Below are positions 1 through 8,602 of a DNA stretch of 64,000 bases, piece by piece. The translations under genes and the position numbers were made by a program. The notes below the pieces were generated by a model, which searched no databases, had not been told where the DNA came from, and saw only the letters and a program-made list of their open reading frames with translations. The stretch comes from Actinocatenispora sera (GTDB lineage: Bacteria; Actinomycetota; Actinomycetes; Mycobacteriales; Micromonosporaceae), in contig NZ_AP023354.1 of assembly GCF_018324685.1 (NCBI RefSeq), positions 3,162,001 to 3,226,000 of the forward strand, given 5' to 3'. Each line of letters starts with the position of its first letter. The stretch's first letter is position 1.

Positions 1-2049
1 GTCGACGGCGGCGCCACCTGGAGCAACGTCTGGCACCACACCAGCGGCATCACGTCCGGGCACCAGGAGGTCCAGGTACCCGAGGCGGCGAACCAGGCGG
101 CGGTGCAGGTCCGGTTCCACTACACCGGCCACTACGGCTGGTACTGGGAGCTGGACAACGTGTTCCTCGGCGACGCGTACTGCGCGCCGGTGCACGGCGG
201 CCTCGTCGCCGGGCAGGTCACCGACGCCAACACCGGCAGCGGCATCACGTCCGCCTCGGTGAGCAGCGATGACAAGCCGGCGGAGAACGCCAACACCGTC
301 GACGCCGCCGGCGGCGGCTTCTACTGGATGTTCTCCTCGTTGACCGGTGCGCACCCGTTCACCGCCAGCAAGGGCGCCTACCAGTCGGTGTCGAAGTCGG
401 TGTCGGTCGCCACCGACGACGTCACCCGGGCCGACTTCAGCCTGACCGCGGGACAGATCACGCTCGACAAGTCCTCGATCTCGAAGAAGGTCGACTGGGC
501 CGGCACCGCGTCCGGCAGCGTGACCGTGACCAACACCGGCGGCCAGCCGGCGACGGTCAAGGTCAGCGAGCAGCCGGGCGGCTTCCAGATGCAGTCCAAG
601 AGCACCGGTGCGCCGGTGCACAAGGTGAAGGCGGACACGTCGGCCAAGCGACTCGCCGGCAGCAACGGCAAGGCCGGCAACGCGCCCGCCGAGGTTCCCG
701 CGGCCGACGACGCCTGGACCTCGATCGCGAACGCGCCGACCGCGATCCAGGACAGTGCCGTCGGTGTCCACGACGGCAAGGTGTACTCGGCCTTCGGCTT
801 CAACGGCTCGGCCGACACGAAGGACCTGTACGTGTACGACCCGGCCGACGGCAGCTGGAGCCAGGCAGCCAGCGCCGCCGACACGCGCGAGGGCAACCCC
901 GCGCACGGGTTCATCAACGGCAAGTTCTACGTGGTCGGTGGCTGGGGTGCCGACGGCAACCCGGACACCAAGCTGGAGATCTACGACCCCGCGAACGACA
1001 GCTGGTCCACCGGTACCTCGGCGCCGTCGATCTACGCCGGTGCGGGTAGCGCGGTGCTGGACGGCAAGCTGTACTCGATCGGCGGCTGCACCAGCTCCTG
1101 CGGCCAGAAGGCCGTGTCGGTGTACGACGCGTCGAGCGACTCGTGGTCGACGGCGGCCGACTACCCGGAGTCCACGTCGTGGACCTCGTGTGGCGCGCTG
1201 TCCGGCAAGATCTACTGCGCCGGTGGCTCGGGCCCGTCCTCGTCGAGCCAGCACGCCTTCGTCTACGACCCGGGTTCGAACACCTGGACCCAGGTTGCGG
1301 ACCTGCCGATCGACCTGTGGGGCTCGGCGTACACGGCGGCCAACGGGCTGCTGCTGGTCTCGGGTGGCGTCACCGGCAACGGTGCGGCCATCACGAACCA
1401 GGGCTACGCGTACAACCCGCAGGACGACACGTGGAGCCCGCTGCCCAACGCGAACGCCTCGCTGTACCGCTCGGGCAGTGCCATCGGGTTCTACGCCATC
1501 GGCGGTAACCCCGGCGGCTTCCTCGTTCCGCCGGTGGCCACCTCCGAGGTGCTCGGCGGCTACGACCAGGGTGGGAGCTCCGACGTCACCTGGATGTCGC
1601 TGAACCGCAAGGAAATCACCCTGGCGCCGGGTGAGAGCAAGAAGATCAAGGTGTCCATGGACGCCTCGGTTCCGGACATCACCCAGCCCGGCGACTACAC
1701 CGCGGGCATCGGCCTGAGCACCGACACGCCGTACCAGGTGGCGCCGGTGCAGGTCACGATGCACGTCCAGCCGCCGGCGACCTGGGGCAAGATCACCGGC
1801 ACCGTGTCCGGTGACGACGGGAAGGGCAACGTGGCCCCGATCGTCGGAGCCACCGTCCAGATCGACAGCTGGACCGCCAGCTACACGTTGAAGACCGACA
1901 AGGACGGCAACTTCGCGCTGTGGCTGGACTACCGGAACAACCCGCTGACCGTCATCTACGCCAAGGACGGCTACGCGCCGCAGGTGAAGAGCGTGACGAT
2001 CAAGCAGGGGAAGACGGTAACGGTCTCGGTCACGCTGAAGAAGAGCTGA
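1..2049 (+). CDS. Secreted kelch-repeat protein, C-terminal part (5' end outside window)
   Basis: The frame is open from base 1, so the gene is cut by the window edge; 682 residues are visible. The first ~60 resemble the end of a choice-of-anchor/MAM-like beta-sandwich, followed by a carboxypeptidase-regulatory-like Ig domain (about 65-150), a surface beta domain, then about five kelch blades (about 235-520) with repeated YDP..D.W and GGW/GGC motifs. A second regulatory-like beta domain closes the protein. This architecture is known from the C-terminal halves of actinobacterial S8 subtilisin-like peptidases and other secreted adhesins; the catalytic part, if any, is outside the window. No membrane anchor follows, so it is probably released. 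Confidence 0.75.
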   Translation, partial: VDGGATWSNVWHHTSGITSGHQEVQVPEAANQAAVQVRFHYTGHYGWYWELDNVFLGDAYCAPVHGGLVAGQVTDANTGSGITSASVSSDDKPAENANTVDAAGGGFYWMFSSLTGAHPFTASKGAYQSVSKSVSVATDDVTRADFSLTAGQITLDKSSISKKVDWAGTASGSVTVTNTGGQPATVKVSEQPGGFQMQSKSTGAPVHKVKADTSAKRLAGSNGKAGNAPAEVPAADDAWTSIANAPTAIQDSAVGVHDGKVYSAFGFNGSADTKDLYVYDPADGSWSQAASAADTREGNPAHGFINGKFYVVGGWGADGNPDTKLEIYDPANDSWSTGTSAPSIYAGAGSAVLDGKLYSIGGCTSSCGQKAVSVYDASSDSWSTAADYPESTSWTSCGALSGKIYCAGGSGPSSSSQHAFVYDPGSNTWTQVADLPIDLWGSAYTAANGLLLVSGGVTGNGAAITNQGYAYNPQDDTWSPLPNANASLYRSGSAIGFYAIGGNPGGFLVPPVATSEVLGGYDQGGSSDVTWMSLNRKEITLAPGESKKIKVSMDASVPDITQPGDYTAGIGLSTDTPYQVAPVQVTMHVQPPATWGKITGTVSGDDGKGNVAPIVGATVQIDSWTASYTLKTDKDGNFALWLDYRNNPLTVIYAKDGYAPQVKSVTIKQGKTVTVSVTLKKS

Positions 2050-2072
2050 TCGACGGCTGTTGACGCACAGGC

Positions 2073-2109
2073 AGTGGGCCGGTTCGCCGAACCGGTGGGC
2101 CGGCCCACT
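2073..2109 (+). terminator. Hairpin after the kelch gene
   Basis: A 10-bp inverted repeat, AGTGGGCCGG (2073-2082) with CCGGCCCACT (2100-2109), encloses a second perfect 8-bp hairpin CCGGTTCG/CGAACCGG (2079-2095). It lies 24 bp after the stop codon. No U-tract follows, as is usual in actinobacteria. Confidence 0.5.
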
Positions 2110-2262
2110 TCCATCGCGGGTCCGCCCGGCCCCCAGCGCCGGACGGGCCCGCTTCCTGTTGCCCCCCGGGGGTCCGCCAGCCCCGCCCGAGCCACGACAT
2201 GGGAGGCTGACCAACAACGACGCGCCGGGCAGCCGACCGGGACCGGAACAGGAGCAGCAGCA

Positions 2263-3102
2263 GTGAAGCACGTGTACAGCGGGAAGATCCGCGACCTGTA
2301 CGAAGACGACAACGGCGACATCATCCTGGTCGCCTCCGACAAGATCTCCGTCTACGACGTCGTGCTGCCCACCCCGATCCCGGACAAGGGCAAGCTGCTG
2401 ACCCAGCTGTCGCTGTGGTGGTTCGACCGGCTCGCCGGCCTGGTGCCCAACCACGTGCTCTCCGGTACCGACGTGCCGCCGGAATGGGCCGGCCGTGCGG
2501 TGCGGTGCCGGCCGCTGAAGATGCTGCCGGTGGAGTGCATCGCCCGCGGCTACCTCGCCGGGCTCGGCCTCAAGGAGTACCAGAAGCAGGGGTCGGTGTC
2601 CGGGGTGGAGCTGCCCGCCGGGCTGGTCGAGGGGTCGAAGCTGCCCGAGCCGATCTTCACCCCGACGACCAAGGCCACCGAGGGGCACGACGAGTTCATC
2701 ACCCTCGACGAGGTCACGAAGCAGTTCGGTGCCGAGCTGACCGGCCGGCTCCGGGACCTGACCCTCGAGGTGTACCGGCGCGGCGCCGACCTGGCCCGCG
2801 AGCGCGGCATCATCGTGGCCGACACCAAGCTGGAGTTCGGCGTCGACGCCGACGGGCAGCTGGTGCTCGCCGACGAGGTACTCACCTCCGACTCGTCCCG
2901 GTTCTGGCTGGCCGACGAGTGGCAGCCCGGCCGGCCGCAGCGGGCGATGGACAAGCAGTTCCTGCGCGACTGGGCGTCCGCGGTGCCGGGCTGGGACAAG
3001 ACCTACCCCGGCCCCGAGATTCCGGCCGACGTGGTCGCCACCACCCGGGCCCGCTACCAGGAGGCGTACGAGCGCATCACCGGCAACACCTGGACCGCCT
3101 GA
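2263..3102 (+). CDS. purC: Phosphoribosylaminoimidazole-succinocarboxamide synthase (SAICAR synthetase)
   Basis: PurC joins CAIR and aspartate with ATP to give SAICAR in de novo purine synthesis, in the cytosol. The 279-residue product opens with the family N terminus KHVYSGKIRDLY and carries VASDKISVYD near residue 29, the CRPLKMLPVECIARGYLAG substrate-binding segment and VADTKLEFG in the C-terminal half. Length fits the family. The GTG at 2263 is chosen because AGGAG lies 9 nt upstream and the protein then begins at the conserved motif; the frame is open further upstream but that extension is low-complexity. It stands alone, away from other pur genes. Confidence 0.95.
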   Translation: MKHVYSGKIRDLYEDDNGDIILVASDKISVYDVVLPTPIPDKGKLLTQLSLWWFDRLAGLVPNHVLSGTDVPPEWAGRAVRCRPLKMLPVECIARGYLAGLGLKEYQKQGSVSGVELPAGLVEGSKLPEPIFTPTTKATEGHDEFITLDEVTKQFGAELTGRLRDLTLEVYRRGADLARERGIIVADTKLEFGVDADGQLVLADEVLTSDSSRFWLADEWQPGRPQRAMDKQFLRDWASAVPGWDKTYPGPEIPADVVATTRARYQEAYERITGNTWTA

Positions 3103-3114
3103 GCGCGGGCGGGC

Positions 3115-4089
3115 TCAGAGCCAGTTGCGGTGGGCGGCGCGCCAGATCAGCTGCAGCCGGGTGCGCACCCCGGCCAGCTCGATCAGGTCGTGCACCCGGC
3201 GCTGCACGGTACGCATCGACAGCCCCAGCTGCGCCGCGATCGCCTGGTCGGTCAGCCCGGCCAGCAGCAGCGACAGCAGGTGCAGGTCCTGCGGTGACGG
3301 CGCGTTGTCGTTGGCCTCCCGTACCGTCTCGCCCGGCGCGGCGAGCAGCGGCGTGGCGTTGCCCCACATCGCCTCGAACAGCGCGACCAGCGCGTCGAGC
3401 AGCCCGCTGGGGTACACCAGCAGCGCGGACGGCTCGGTCGAGTCGGCGGGCAGCACCGGCACCACGGCGACCGAGCGGTCCACCATGATCATCTTCAGTG
3501 GCGTCTCGTCGATGACCCGCGCCCGCTCGCCCATCTCCACCGACTCCGACAGCCGGAACGGATCGCCCGGCATGGTGAGCACCTCGCGCGGATAGATGGT
3601 GCGGAACGTGACCCCGGCCCGCAGCCCCTCCAGCTCGGCGACGTTCTCCGACGCCTCCAGCGCGAACGTGGGCGTCTTGACGATCGCGCACACCTCCTGC
3701 TGCGCCTTGCGCTCCAGCTCCGCGATCCGCGGCCCGATCGCCTCGCCGAACACCACCTCGATCAGATCACCGGTGCCGCGCAGCGCCAGCTGGTTGCGGT
3801 ACTCGGCGGACAGCCGGTCGACCGCCTCCTCGACCACGGCGAGGTCGCGCTGCCGGCGCCGCAGCTCCGGCCCGAACGCCAGATCCGGCGGTACGGCCCG
3901 GAACCGGTGCGGGTCGTCCGGGGTGCGGGTGACCGCGCCGCGCCGCTGCAGCACCGTCAGCGCGGCGGCGACCTCATCGATCCCCAGCCCGAGCCGCTCG
4001 GCGAGCTCGTCCGCGGTGCTCGTGGGCATCCGCATCAGTACGTGGTACGTACGCCATTCCGGCGGTCGCAGTCCGACGGCCTCCAGCAC
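3115..4089 (-). CDS. TrmB-like/LuxR-type HTH transcriptional regulator
   Basis: Two DNA-binding regions flank a central sensor-like domain. The N terminus is a TrmB-type winged helix (LEAVGLRPPEWRTYHVLM onward), followed by a helical stretch and a phospholipase-D-like/TrmB C-terminal-type domain. The last ~60 residues form a LuxR-type HTH (LLLAGLTDQAIAAQLGLSMRTVQRRV). This organisation is common in streptomycete and Micromonosporaceae regulators with unknown effectors. I prefer the GTG at 4089, 10 nt after GGGAGG; an in-frame GTG at 4128 would add 13 residues but has no ribosome binding site. Convergent with purC. Confidence 0.8.
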   Translation of the reverse strand: MLEAVGLRPPEWRTYHVLMRMPTSTADELAERLGLGIDEVAAALTVLQRRGAVTRTPDDPHRFRAVPPDLAFGPELRRRQRDLAVVEEAVDRLSAEYRNQLALRGTGDLIEVVFGEAIGPRIAELERKAQQEVCAIVKTPTFALEASENVAELEGLRAGVTFRTIYPREVLTMPGDPFRLSESVEMGERARVIDETPLKMIMVDRSVAVVPVLPADSTEPSALLVYPSGLLDALVALFEAMWGNATPLLAAPGETVREANDNAPSPQDLHLLSLLLAGLTDQAIAAQLGLSMRTVQRRVHDLIELAGVRTRLQLIWRAAHRNWL

Positions 4090-4602
4090 GGTATGAGTGC
4101 CTCCCGGTGACAGGCGGTGCGCGATCACGCGGATCGCGCCGGTATCGAGATCCCATCACAACGGCCGTCGTGCGCCATCGTGTCGGCATCCCGGTGCCGG
4201 CCGCACGGGAACCCTCGACGCACCCCCCATCACCTCGCGACCCGGTCGACGGGCGGGCAGCCCGTCGCGTCGGCCCCCGGCAGCCCGTAGCGGTCCGGAC
4301 CGGCGACCCGTCGGACGACGCGTTGCGGCCGGCACCGCTTCGTGCGTGGATGGTAAGTGCTGAACCTGTCCCATACCGTGGATTCTCCGGCCGATCCCAC
4401 CTTGTGTACCGCAGTTGGTGACCTATCGGCCGAATGTCCGGTTGTCGGGGTGTGATCGTGGCGCCGTGGACGCCTCCGTTGTCGGCCCGTACTCGGGTGA
4501 AGATAGGCTCGCGGCCGACCGGATGGGCTGTTTTCCACCCGGTGCGTGCTTTCTTGCGCACACGGAGCGTGAGGATGACGGCGGGTGGCGCGGGAGGAAC
4601 AG
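4090..4602. other. Intergenic region between divergent regulator and hypothetical gene
   Basis: About 500 bp with no credible coding sequence: open frames here have shadow-like composition. A weak candidate promoter for the rightward gene is TTGTCG (4479-4484), 19 bp, TAGGCT (4504-4509). Nothing else recognised. Confidence 0.4.
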
Positions 4603-5439
4603 GTGACCGAGCCGGCTGGCGTGTCGCTGCGCCGACGGTGGACCGGACGGCACTACGCGCACCTGTTGCTGCCCGTGCCGTACCTGACCGAGCCGGCCGC
4701 GGCGGTACTCGATGCCGCGGTCACCGCCGCCGACGGCTGGCGCCCGCACGGTGACGCCGACCCCGAGCTGGCCCGGCGCTGGCATCGCCGCCCCGCAGCC
4801 GGCGCGCTGCACCTCGCGGTCCTCGGCTGGTACCCGCTGCTGGTCACCATCGGTGCCGACCCGGCCGGCGGCCGGGCCGGCCGCCGCGCGCTGGCCAGAT
4901 TGGCCGAGGCCGCCCTGTCGGTCGACGGTCGGCCGCTGTCCGACGCCGAACTGCCCGGCCGGCTGCGGGCCGCCGCAGATCGCGGTGCCGCCGCCGCCGA
5001 CCTGCACGAACGGGCCACGCGCGAGCGCGCCGAACTGACCCGCCGACGCTGCCCGGCCTGCCCGGCGATCAGCGACCGGCTCGCCACCCACTGCGGCGGC
5101 TGCGACCGCCGGTTCACCGGCGCCGACGACGAGCGCCGCGACGCCGCGCACCGGGCCGCAAGCGAACGCCTGCACCAGCTCGCCGCCGAGCTGGACCGCC
5201 TCGCCCGCGACCGCCCGATGCGCGCCGGCACCGACGAACCCACCCCGCCGGTCGCGACCCCGACCGGCGCCGCCCCGGCCACGCCGCCCGGTCCACCGGC
5301 CGCACCGCCGTCTGCCGCGCCGCCGTCCTCCGCACCAACCGCACCCCCGTCCGCCGCACCGGCCGCGCCGCCGTCCGCCGCGTCGGCCGCGGCACCGGAA
5401 CCGGTCGACGAGGTCGACGGACCGGGGGAGCCGGCGTGA
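4603..5439 (+). CDS. Hypothetical protein with Cys4 zinc-ribbon-like motif and Pro/Ala-rich tail
   Basis: Function unknown. The 278-residue product has an alpha-helical N-terminal half (about 1-140), a RRRCPACPAISDRL..HCGGCDRRF segment near residues 145-170 that looks like a treble-clef or zinc ribbon (CxxC...CxxC), and a tail of ~70 residues made almost only of Pro, Ala and Ser. GTG 4603 is taken as the start because GGGAGGA lies 5 nt upstream. It overlaps the next gene by 4 bp (GTGA), so the two are translationally coupled and probably work together. No signal peptide. Confidence 0.7.
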   Translation: MTEPAGVSLRRRWTGRHYAHLLLPVPYLTEPAAAVLDAAVTAADGWRPHGDADPELARRWHRRPAAGALHLAVLGWYPLLVTIGADPAGGRAGRRALARLAEAALSVDGRPLSDAELPGRLRAAADRGAAAADLHERATRERAELTRRRCPACPAISDRLATHCGGCDRRFTGADDERRDAAHRAASERLHQLAAELDRLARDRPMRAGTDEPTPPVATPTGAAPATPPGPPAAPPSAAPPSSAPTAPPSAAPAAPPSAASAAAPEPVDEVDGPGEPA

Positions 5440-7124
5440 GCCGCGGTGCCGAGCGCCGGTCCACCGCGCTGCTCGCTCCCGGTGAGCGCTGGGGCTGGGA
5501 GTACCGGTTGGAGCCCGCGCCGGTCCCCGAACGCGCCGCACCGACCACCCCGTCCGTGCCGCTGCCGGACTGGGTGCACGCCGCCGCGCAGCGCTACGAC
5601 GCCGCCGCGCGTCGCACGCTGCGGTACCGGTGGCCGACCGTGGCCGCCGCCGGGCTTTCCGTCGTCGCGCTCGCGGTGGCCGCGGCGCTGGGCAGCGGGG
5701 GCCTGGCACTCGCCGGTGCCGGTTGTGCCGGGTTGGCGTTGGCGGGCGTTGCGGTGCTGATCCTGCCGCGCCGGTTCGCCGCCCGGTACGCCGACGCCGA
5801 ACACCAGCGCTGGCTGCGCGGCTGCGCCCGGCGGGCCGAGCCGGCCCCGGCACCGGCACCCGAGGTACCGGCCGGGCGGTGGCGGCCGCTGCGCCCGGCG
5901 GGCGCCGAACACGTCGACGTGTACGGCGGCACCGACCGCGGCTGGGCGGCGCTGCTGTCCACGGTGGCCGGTTCGGTGATCGGCTCCGGCGGCTCGGTCA
6001 CCATCCTCGACCTCACCGGCAGCAGCGCCGCGCGCGACCTGGTCCGCGTCGCCGGCGCCGCCGGGCACCGGCTCGACCTGCTCACCCTGCCCGACCACCT
6101 GCCGGCGGTCGGTCTGCTCGCCGACCTGGCCCCGGCGCAGGTCGGCACGGTGCTCGCGGAGGCGGTACACGCGGTGGACCGCGACCCCGACACCGGCGAC
6201 CGGTCCGGCGACGCCGCGCTGGCCGGGCAGGCGGTGACGGCGCTGCGCGGCGCGGTCACCTTCCGCCGGGTGGCCGCCGCGCTGCGGGCACTCAACGGCG
6301 AGATCGCCGACGGTGACGCGCTGAGCTCCGCGGAACGCGCGAACCTCGCCGCCGCGCTGCGCCAGGTCGGCAACCAGACCGCCGCGAGCAGGCTGCGCCG
6401 GCTGGCCGCCGCGGCCGAGCAGCTCGCGCTGCTGGAGGAACACGACCCGGGCGTCCGGCCGTACCGCGATCCCCACGCCCAGCTGCGCGTCATGCAACTC
6501 GCCGGCGACGACGAGGACCTGTCCACCGGGCTACTCGCGCAGATCCTCGCCGGCACGCTGCTGCACCAGGTGCGCCGGCTGGTCCCCACCGAGTCCGGAC
6601 CGGCCCGGCTGCTGGTGGTCGCCGGTGCGGGCGGGCTGCGCCGCGCGCAGCTGGAACGGCTCGGCACGCTGGCCCGCCGCCGCGGGATCCGGCTGCTGCT
6701 GCTCTACCGGCGGCTGCGCGCCGACGTCGCGCCACCCACCGGTACCGACGCCACCGTACTGATGCGCCAGCACGGCGCCGCCCAGGCGAACCAGGCCGCC
6801 CGCCTGCTGCCCGCCGGTATCGAACTGCTCGTCGCCGACTCCACCGCCGAGCGCCGCGCCGCCGCGGCCGGCACGGCCCGCCGGGCCGGCGCCGAGCCGG
6901 AGCCACCCGGCCGGTTGCCGGCACCGCCACCGGCGCCGCCGCTGCCACCGCACCCGTGGCGGCCGGACGTACCGCCCGCGGTTCCGGACGCCGCCCGGTA
7001 CGCGCCGACGCCGGAGTTCCTGCGTGACCTGCCGGACACCGCGTACCTGCTGCTCGATCCGCGCGACGGCGGCAGCCCCCGGCTGCTGGAAGCCGACCCT
7101 TCGGTTCTGGGCCAGGGCATCTGA
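5436..7124 (+). CDS. Membrane-anchored protein resembling a degenerate HerA/TraG-like ATPase
   Basis: 562 residues, coupled to the preceding gene by a GTGA overlap. Residues ~68-110 form two adjacent transmembrane helices; a cytoplasmic domain follows. Its layout recalls conjugation-type or FtsK/HerA pump ATPases: GSVTILDLTG resembles the strand after a Walker A, ARLLVVAGAGGLRRAQLERLG occupies a Walker B-like place, and RRRGIRLLLLYRRLRAD resembles the following sensor strand. No GxxxxGK[ST] is present and the Walker B acidic pair is missing, so ATP hydrolysis is unlikely. The resemblance is by eye only. The C-terminal ~90 residues are Pro-rich. Confidence 0.65.
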   Translation: MSRGAERRSTALLAPGERWGWEYRLEPAPVPERAAPTTPSVPLPDWVHAAAQRYDAAARRTLRYRWPTVAAAGLSVVALAVAAALGSGGLALAGAGCAGLALAGVAVLILPRRFAARYADAEHQRWLRGCARRAEPAPAPAPEVPAGRWRPLRPAGAEHVDVYGGTDRGWAALLSTVAGSVIGSGGSVTILDLTGSSAARDLVRVAGAAGHRLDLLTLPDHLPAVGLLADLAPAQVGTVLAEAVHAVDRDPDTGDRSGDAALAGQAVTALRGAVTFRRVAAALRALNGEIADGDALSSAERANLAAALRQVGNQTAASRLRRLAAAAEQLALLEEHDPGVRPYRDPHAQLRVMQLAGDDEDLSTGLLAQILAGTLLHQVRRLVPTESGPARLLVVAGAGGLRRAQLERLGTLARRRGIRLLLLYRRLRADVAPPTGTDATVLMRQHGAAQANQAARLLPAGIELLVADSTAERRAAAAGTARRAGAEPEPPGRLPAPPPAPPLPPHPWRPDVPPAVPDAARYAPTPEFLRDLPDTAYLLLDPRDGGSPRLLEADPSVLGQGI

Positions 7125-7244
7125 TCCGGGGTGGATGATGGACGCGCCGCGCTCCCGCGGCCGCGCTCGACGATGCGGTACCAGCGTGCCGTCGGCCGGC
7201 CCGGCTGCGGGCGGCGCCGACCGGCCGGAGCGGGGAGGACGATC

Positions 7245-7694
7245 TTGGCCATCGACGACACCGAGTCCATCGACGACACCGACGATGACGGCTACCTGAT
7301 CCGGCCCGTGGGCCGGGTCGAGTCGCCGCTGACCGACCGTGACCAGGCGCCCCGGCAGGGTGACGAGGGTGCGCCGGACGCCTGGCTGGTGCTCGAGCCG
7401 GGCGTGGCCGAGGCGATGCGCGACCTCGCCGTCGGCACCGACGTGCTGGTACTGACCTGGCTGCACCGGGCCGACCGGCAGGTGCTCGCCGTACATCCGC
7501 GCGGGGACACCGCCCGGCCGGTCACCGGCGTGTTCGCCACCCGGTCACCGGACCGGCCGAACCCGATCGGGCTGCACCGGGTGACCATCGTCGCGATCGA
7601 CGGGATGCGGATCCGGGTCCGCGATCTGGAGGCGCTCGACGCCACCCCGATCGTCGACATCAAACCGGTCCTCGGCCCCGAAGCCGAGCGCTGA
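7245..7694 (+). CDS. trmO: tRNA (adenine(37)-N6)-methyltransferase TrmO family
   Basis: TrmO-type enzymes use SAM to methylate the t6A37 nucleotide of tRNA-Thr. The 149-residue product has the family core: IRPVGRVESPL near residue 17, LVLTWLHRADR, and the signature GVFATRSPDRPNPIGLHRV at about 95-113, then DLEALDATPIVDIKP. Length matches the short TrmO domain without the C-terminal extension of the E. coli protein. The start is TTG 7245, 5 nt after GGAGGA; residues 4-14 are an Asp-rich tail (IDDTESIDDTDDD) not typical of the family. Confidence 0.85.
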   Translation: MAIDDTESIDDTDDDGYLIRPVGRVESPLTDRDQAPRQGDEGAPDAWLVLEPGVAEAMRDLAVGTDVLVLTWLHRADRQVLAVHPRGDTARPVTGVFATRSPDRPNPIGLHRVTIVAIDGMRIRVRDLEALDATPIVDIKPVLGPEAER

Positions 7695-7783
7695 GCCACC
7701 CGCCGGCGACCGGTGACGTGCCACCGGACCGGGGTGGATCCGACGCCGGCCGCGGCGGGTGACCGGGCCGCGAACCGCCGCGG

Positions 7784-7930
7784 GCGACCGGATCCCGGGC
7801 CGCGGTGGCGACCGGATAGCGAGCCTTCGTCGGCGGCTGGATGCCGGGCCGCGGTGGCGACCGTGTGGTGAACCTTCGTCGGCGACCGGATGCCGGGCCG
7901 CGGTAGGGCGACCGGATGGCGGGGCGCCGT
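7784..7930 (+). repeat. 49-bp tandem repeat, three imperfect units
   Basis: Units start at 7784, 7833 and 7882, each with GCGACCGGAT-like ends and a GCCGGGCCGCGGT core; the third diverges at its end. It fills the gap between trmO and the next gene and codes for nothing evident. Confidence 0.7.
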
Positions 7931-7963
7931 GGGGTACAGGCGCGCGCCTGGCAGGCTGAACCG

Positions 7964-8515
7964 ATGACCGAGCAGTCGACGATCCGCCCGCGCCGCCTCT
8001 GGTACGGCATCGCCATCGCGGTGCTGGTCGTCGGCATCGCCGCCGGCATCGGGGCGTTCCTGTTCGCGCTGCGCCCCGCGCTCGGCGACCTGCAGCGCTT
8101 CGAGACCGGGCAGACGGTGCGGCTGTCGCTGTCCGCCGGGCAGCGACGCACCCTGTACGTGTCCGGCGACACCGCCGGAGGCGACCTGCGCTGTACCGCC
8201 AGCCCGGCCGGGCTGTCGCTGTCCGAGACCTCCGGGCTGACCATGAGCCAGGGCGACGAGTCGTGGTCGGCCGCCTACCAGCTGCGCGCCGACCGGACCG
8301 GCAGCTACCGGCTGACCTGCACCAGCCCGGCCGGCCGGAAGGAGCTCGCGGTCGGTGCGACGCTCAGCGGCCCGCGGTTGGTCGGTGGCATCGTCGCGGC
8401 GGTCGCCTGCCCGTGCGGCGGTCTGCTGTTCGCCGGCATCGTCTGCCTGGTGGTGGCGCTGCGCCGGCACGCCCGCCGCCGCGCCCTGCGCGAAGCCACC
8501 CCACCGGCGGGTTGA
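7964..8515 (+). CDS. Hypothetical membrane protein with two transmembrane segments
   Basis: 183 residues, unknown function. A transmembrane helix spans about 12-37, a soluble domain of ~95 residues with a Cys (LRCTASPAGL) and beta-rich pattern lies outside, and a second helix spans about 134-165 with a CPCGG motif in it. A short basic cytoplasmic tail ends the protein. This 'anchor - beta sandwich - anchor' layout is frequent among actinobacterial conserved membrane proteins. ATG 7964 is the start that puts the first helix 11 residues in. The stop codon lies within the left arm of the inverted repeat at 8511-8570. Confidence 0.65.
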   Translation: MTEQSTIRPRRLWYGIAIAVLVVGIAAGIGAFLFALRPALGDLQRFETGQTVRLSLSAGQRRTLYVSGDTAGGDLRCTASPAGLSLSETSGLTMSQGDESWSAAYQLRADRTGSYRLTCTSPAGRKELAVGATLSGPRLVGGIVAAVACPCGGLLFAGIVCLVVALRRHARRRALREATPPAG

Positions 8516-8570
8516 TCAAGGGATCGCGGCAGAGCGTCCTGCGCCGACGTGTCCCGATCCCTTGATCAAC
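8511..8570. terminator. 16-bp perfect inverted repeat between convergent genes
   Basis: GTTGATCAAGGGATCG (8511-8526) is exactly complementary to CGATCCCTTGATCAAC (8555-8570), with a 28-nt loop. It separates two convergent genes and so can act as a bidirectional terminator; the arms are also less GC-rich than the surroundings, which is odd for a simple terminator here. Confidence 0.6.
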
Positions 8571-8602
8571 GCGGGGCTGGGCGGGCGGGGCGGGCGGGGC
8601 GG

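Noticed and set aside
4090-4602. Small genes in the gap between the TrmB/LuxR regulator and the 4603 gene
   Set aside because: Candidate frames lack ribosome binding sites and have shadow composition.
4423-5859. Long minus-strand ORF opposite the 4603 and 5436 genes
   Set aside because: Arg/Gly/Ala-only composition, no start signal; shadow of the plus-strand genes, which overlap in GTGA fashion.
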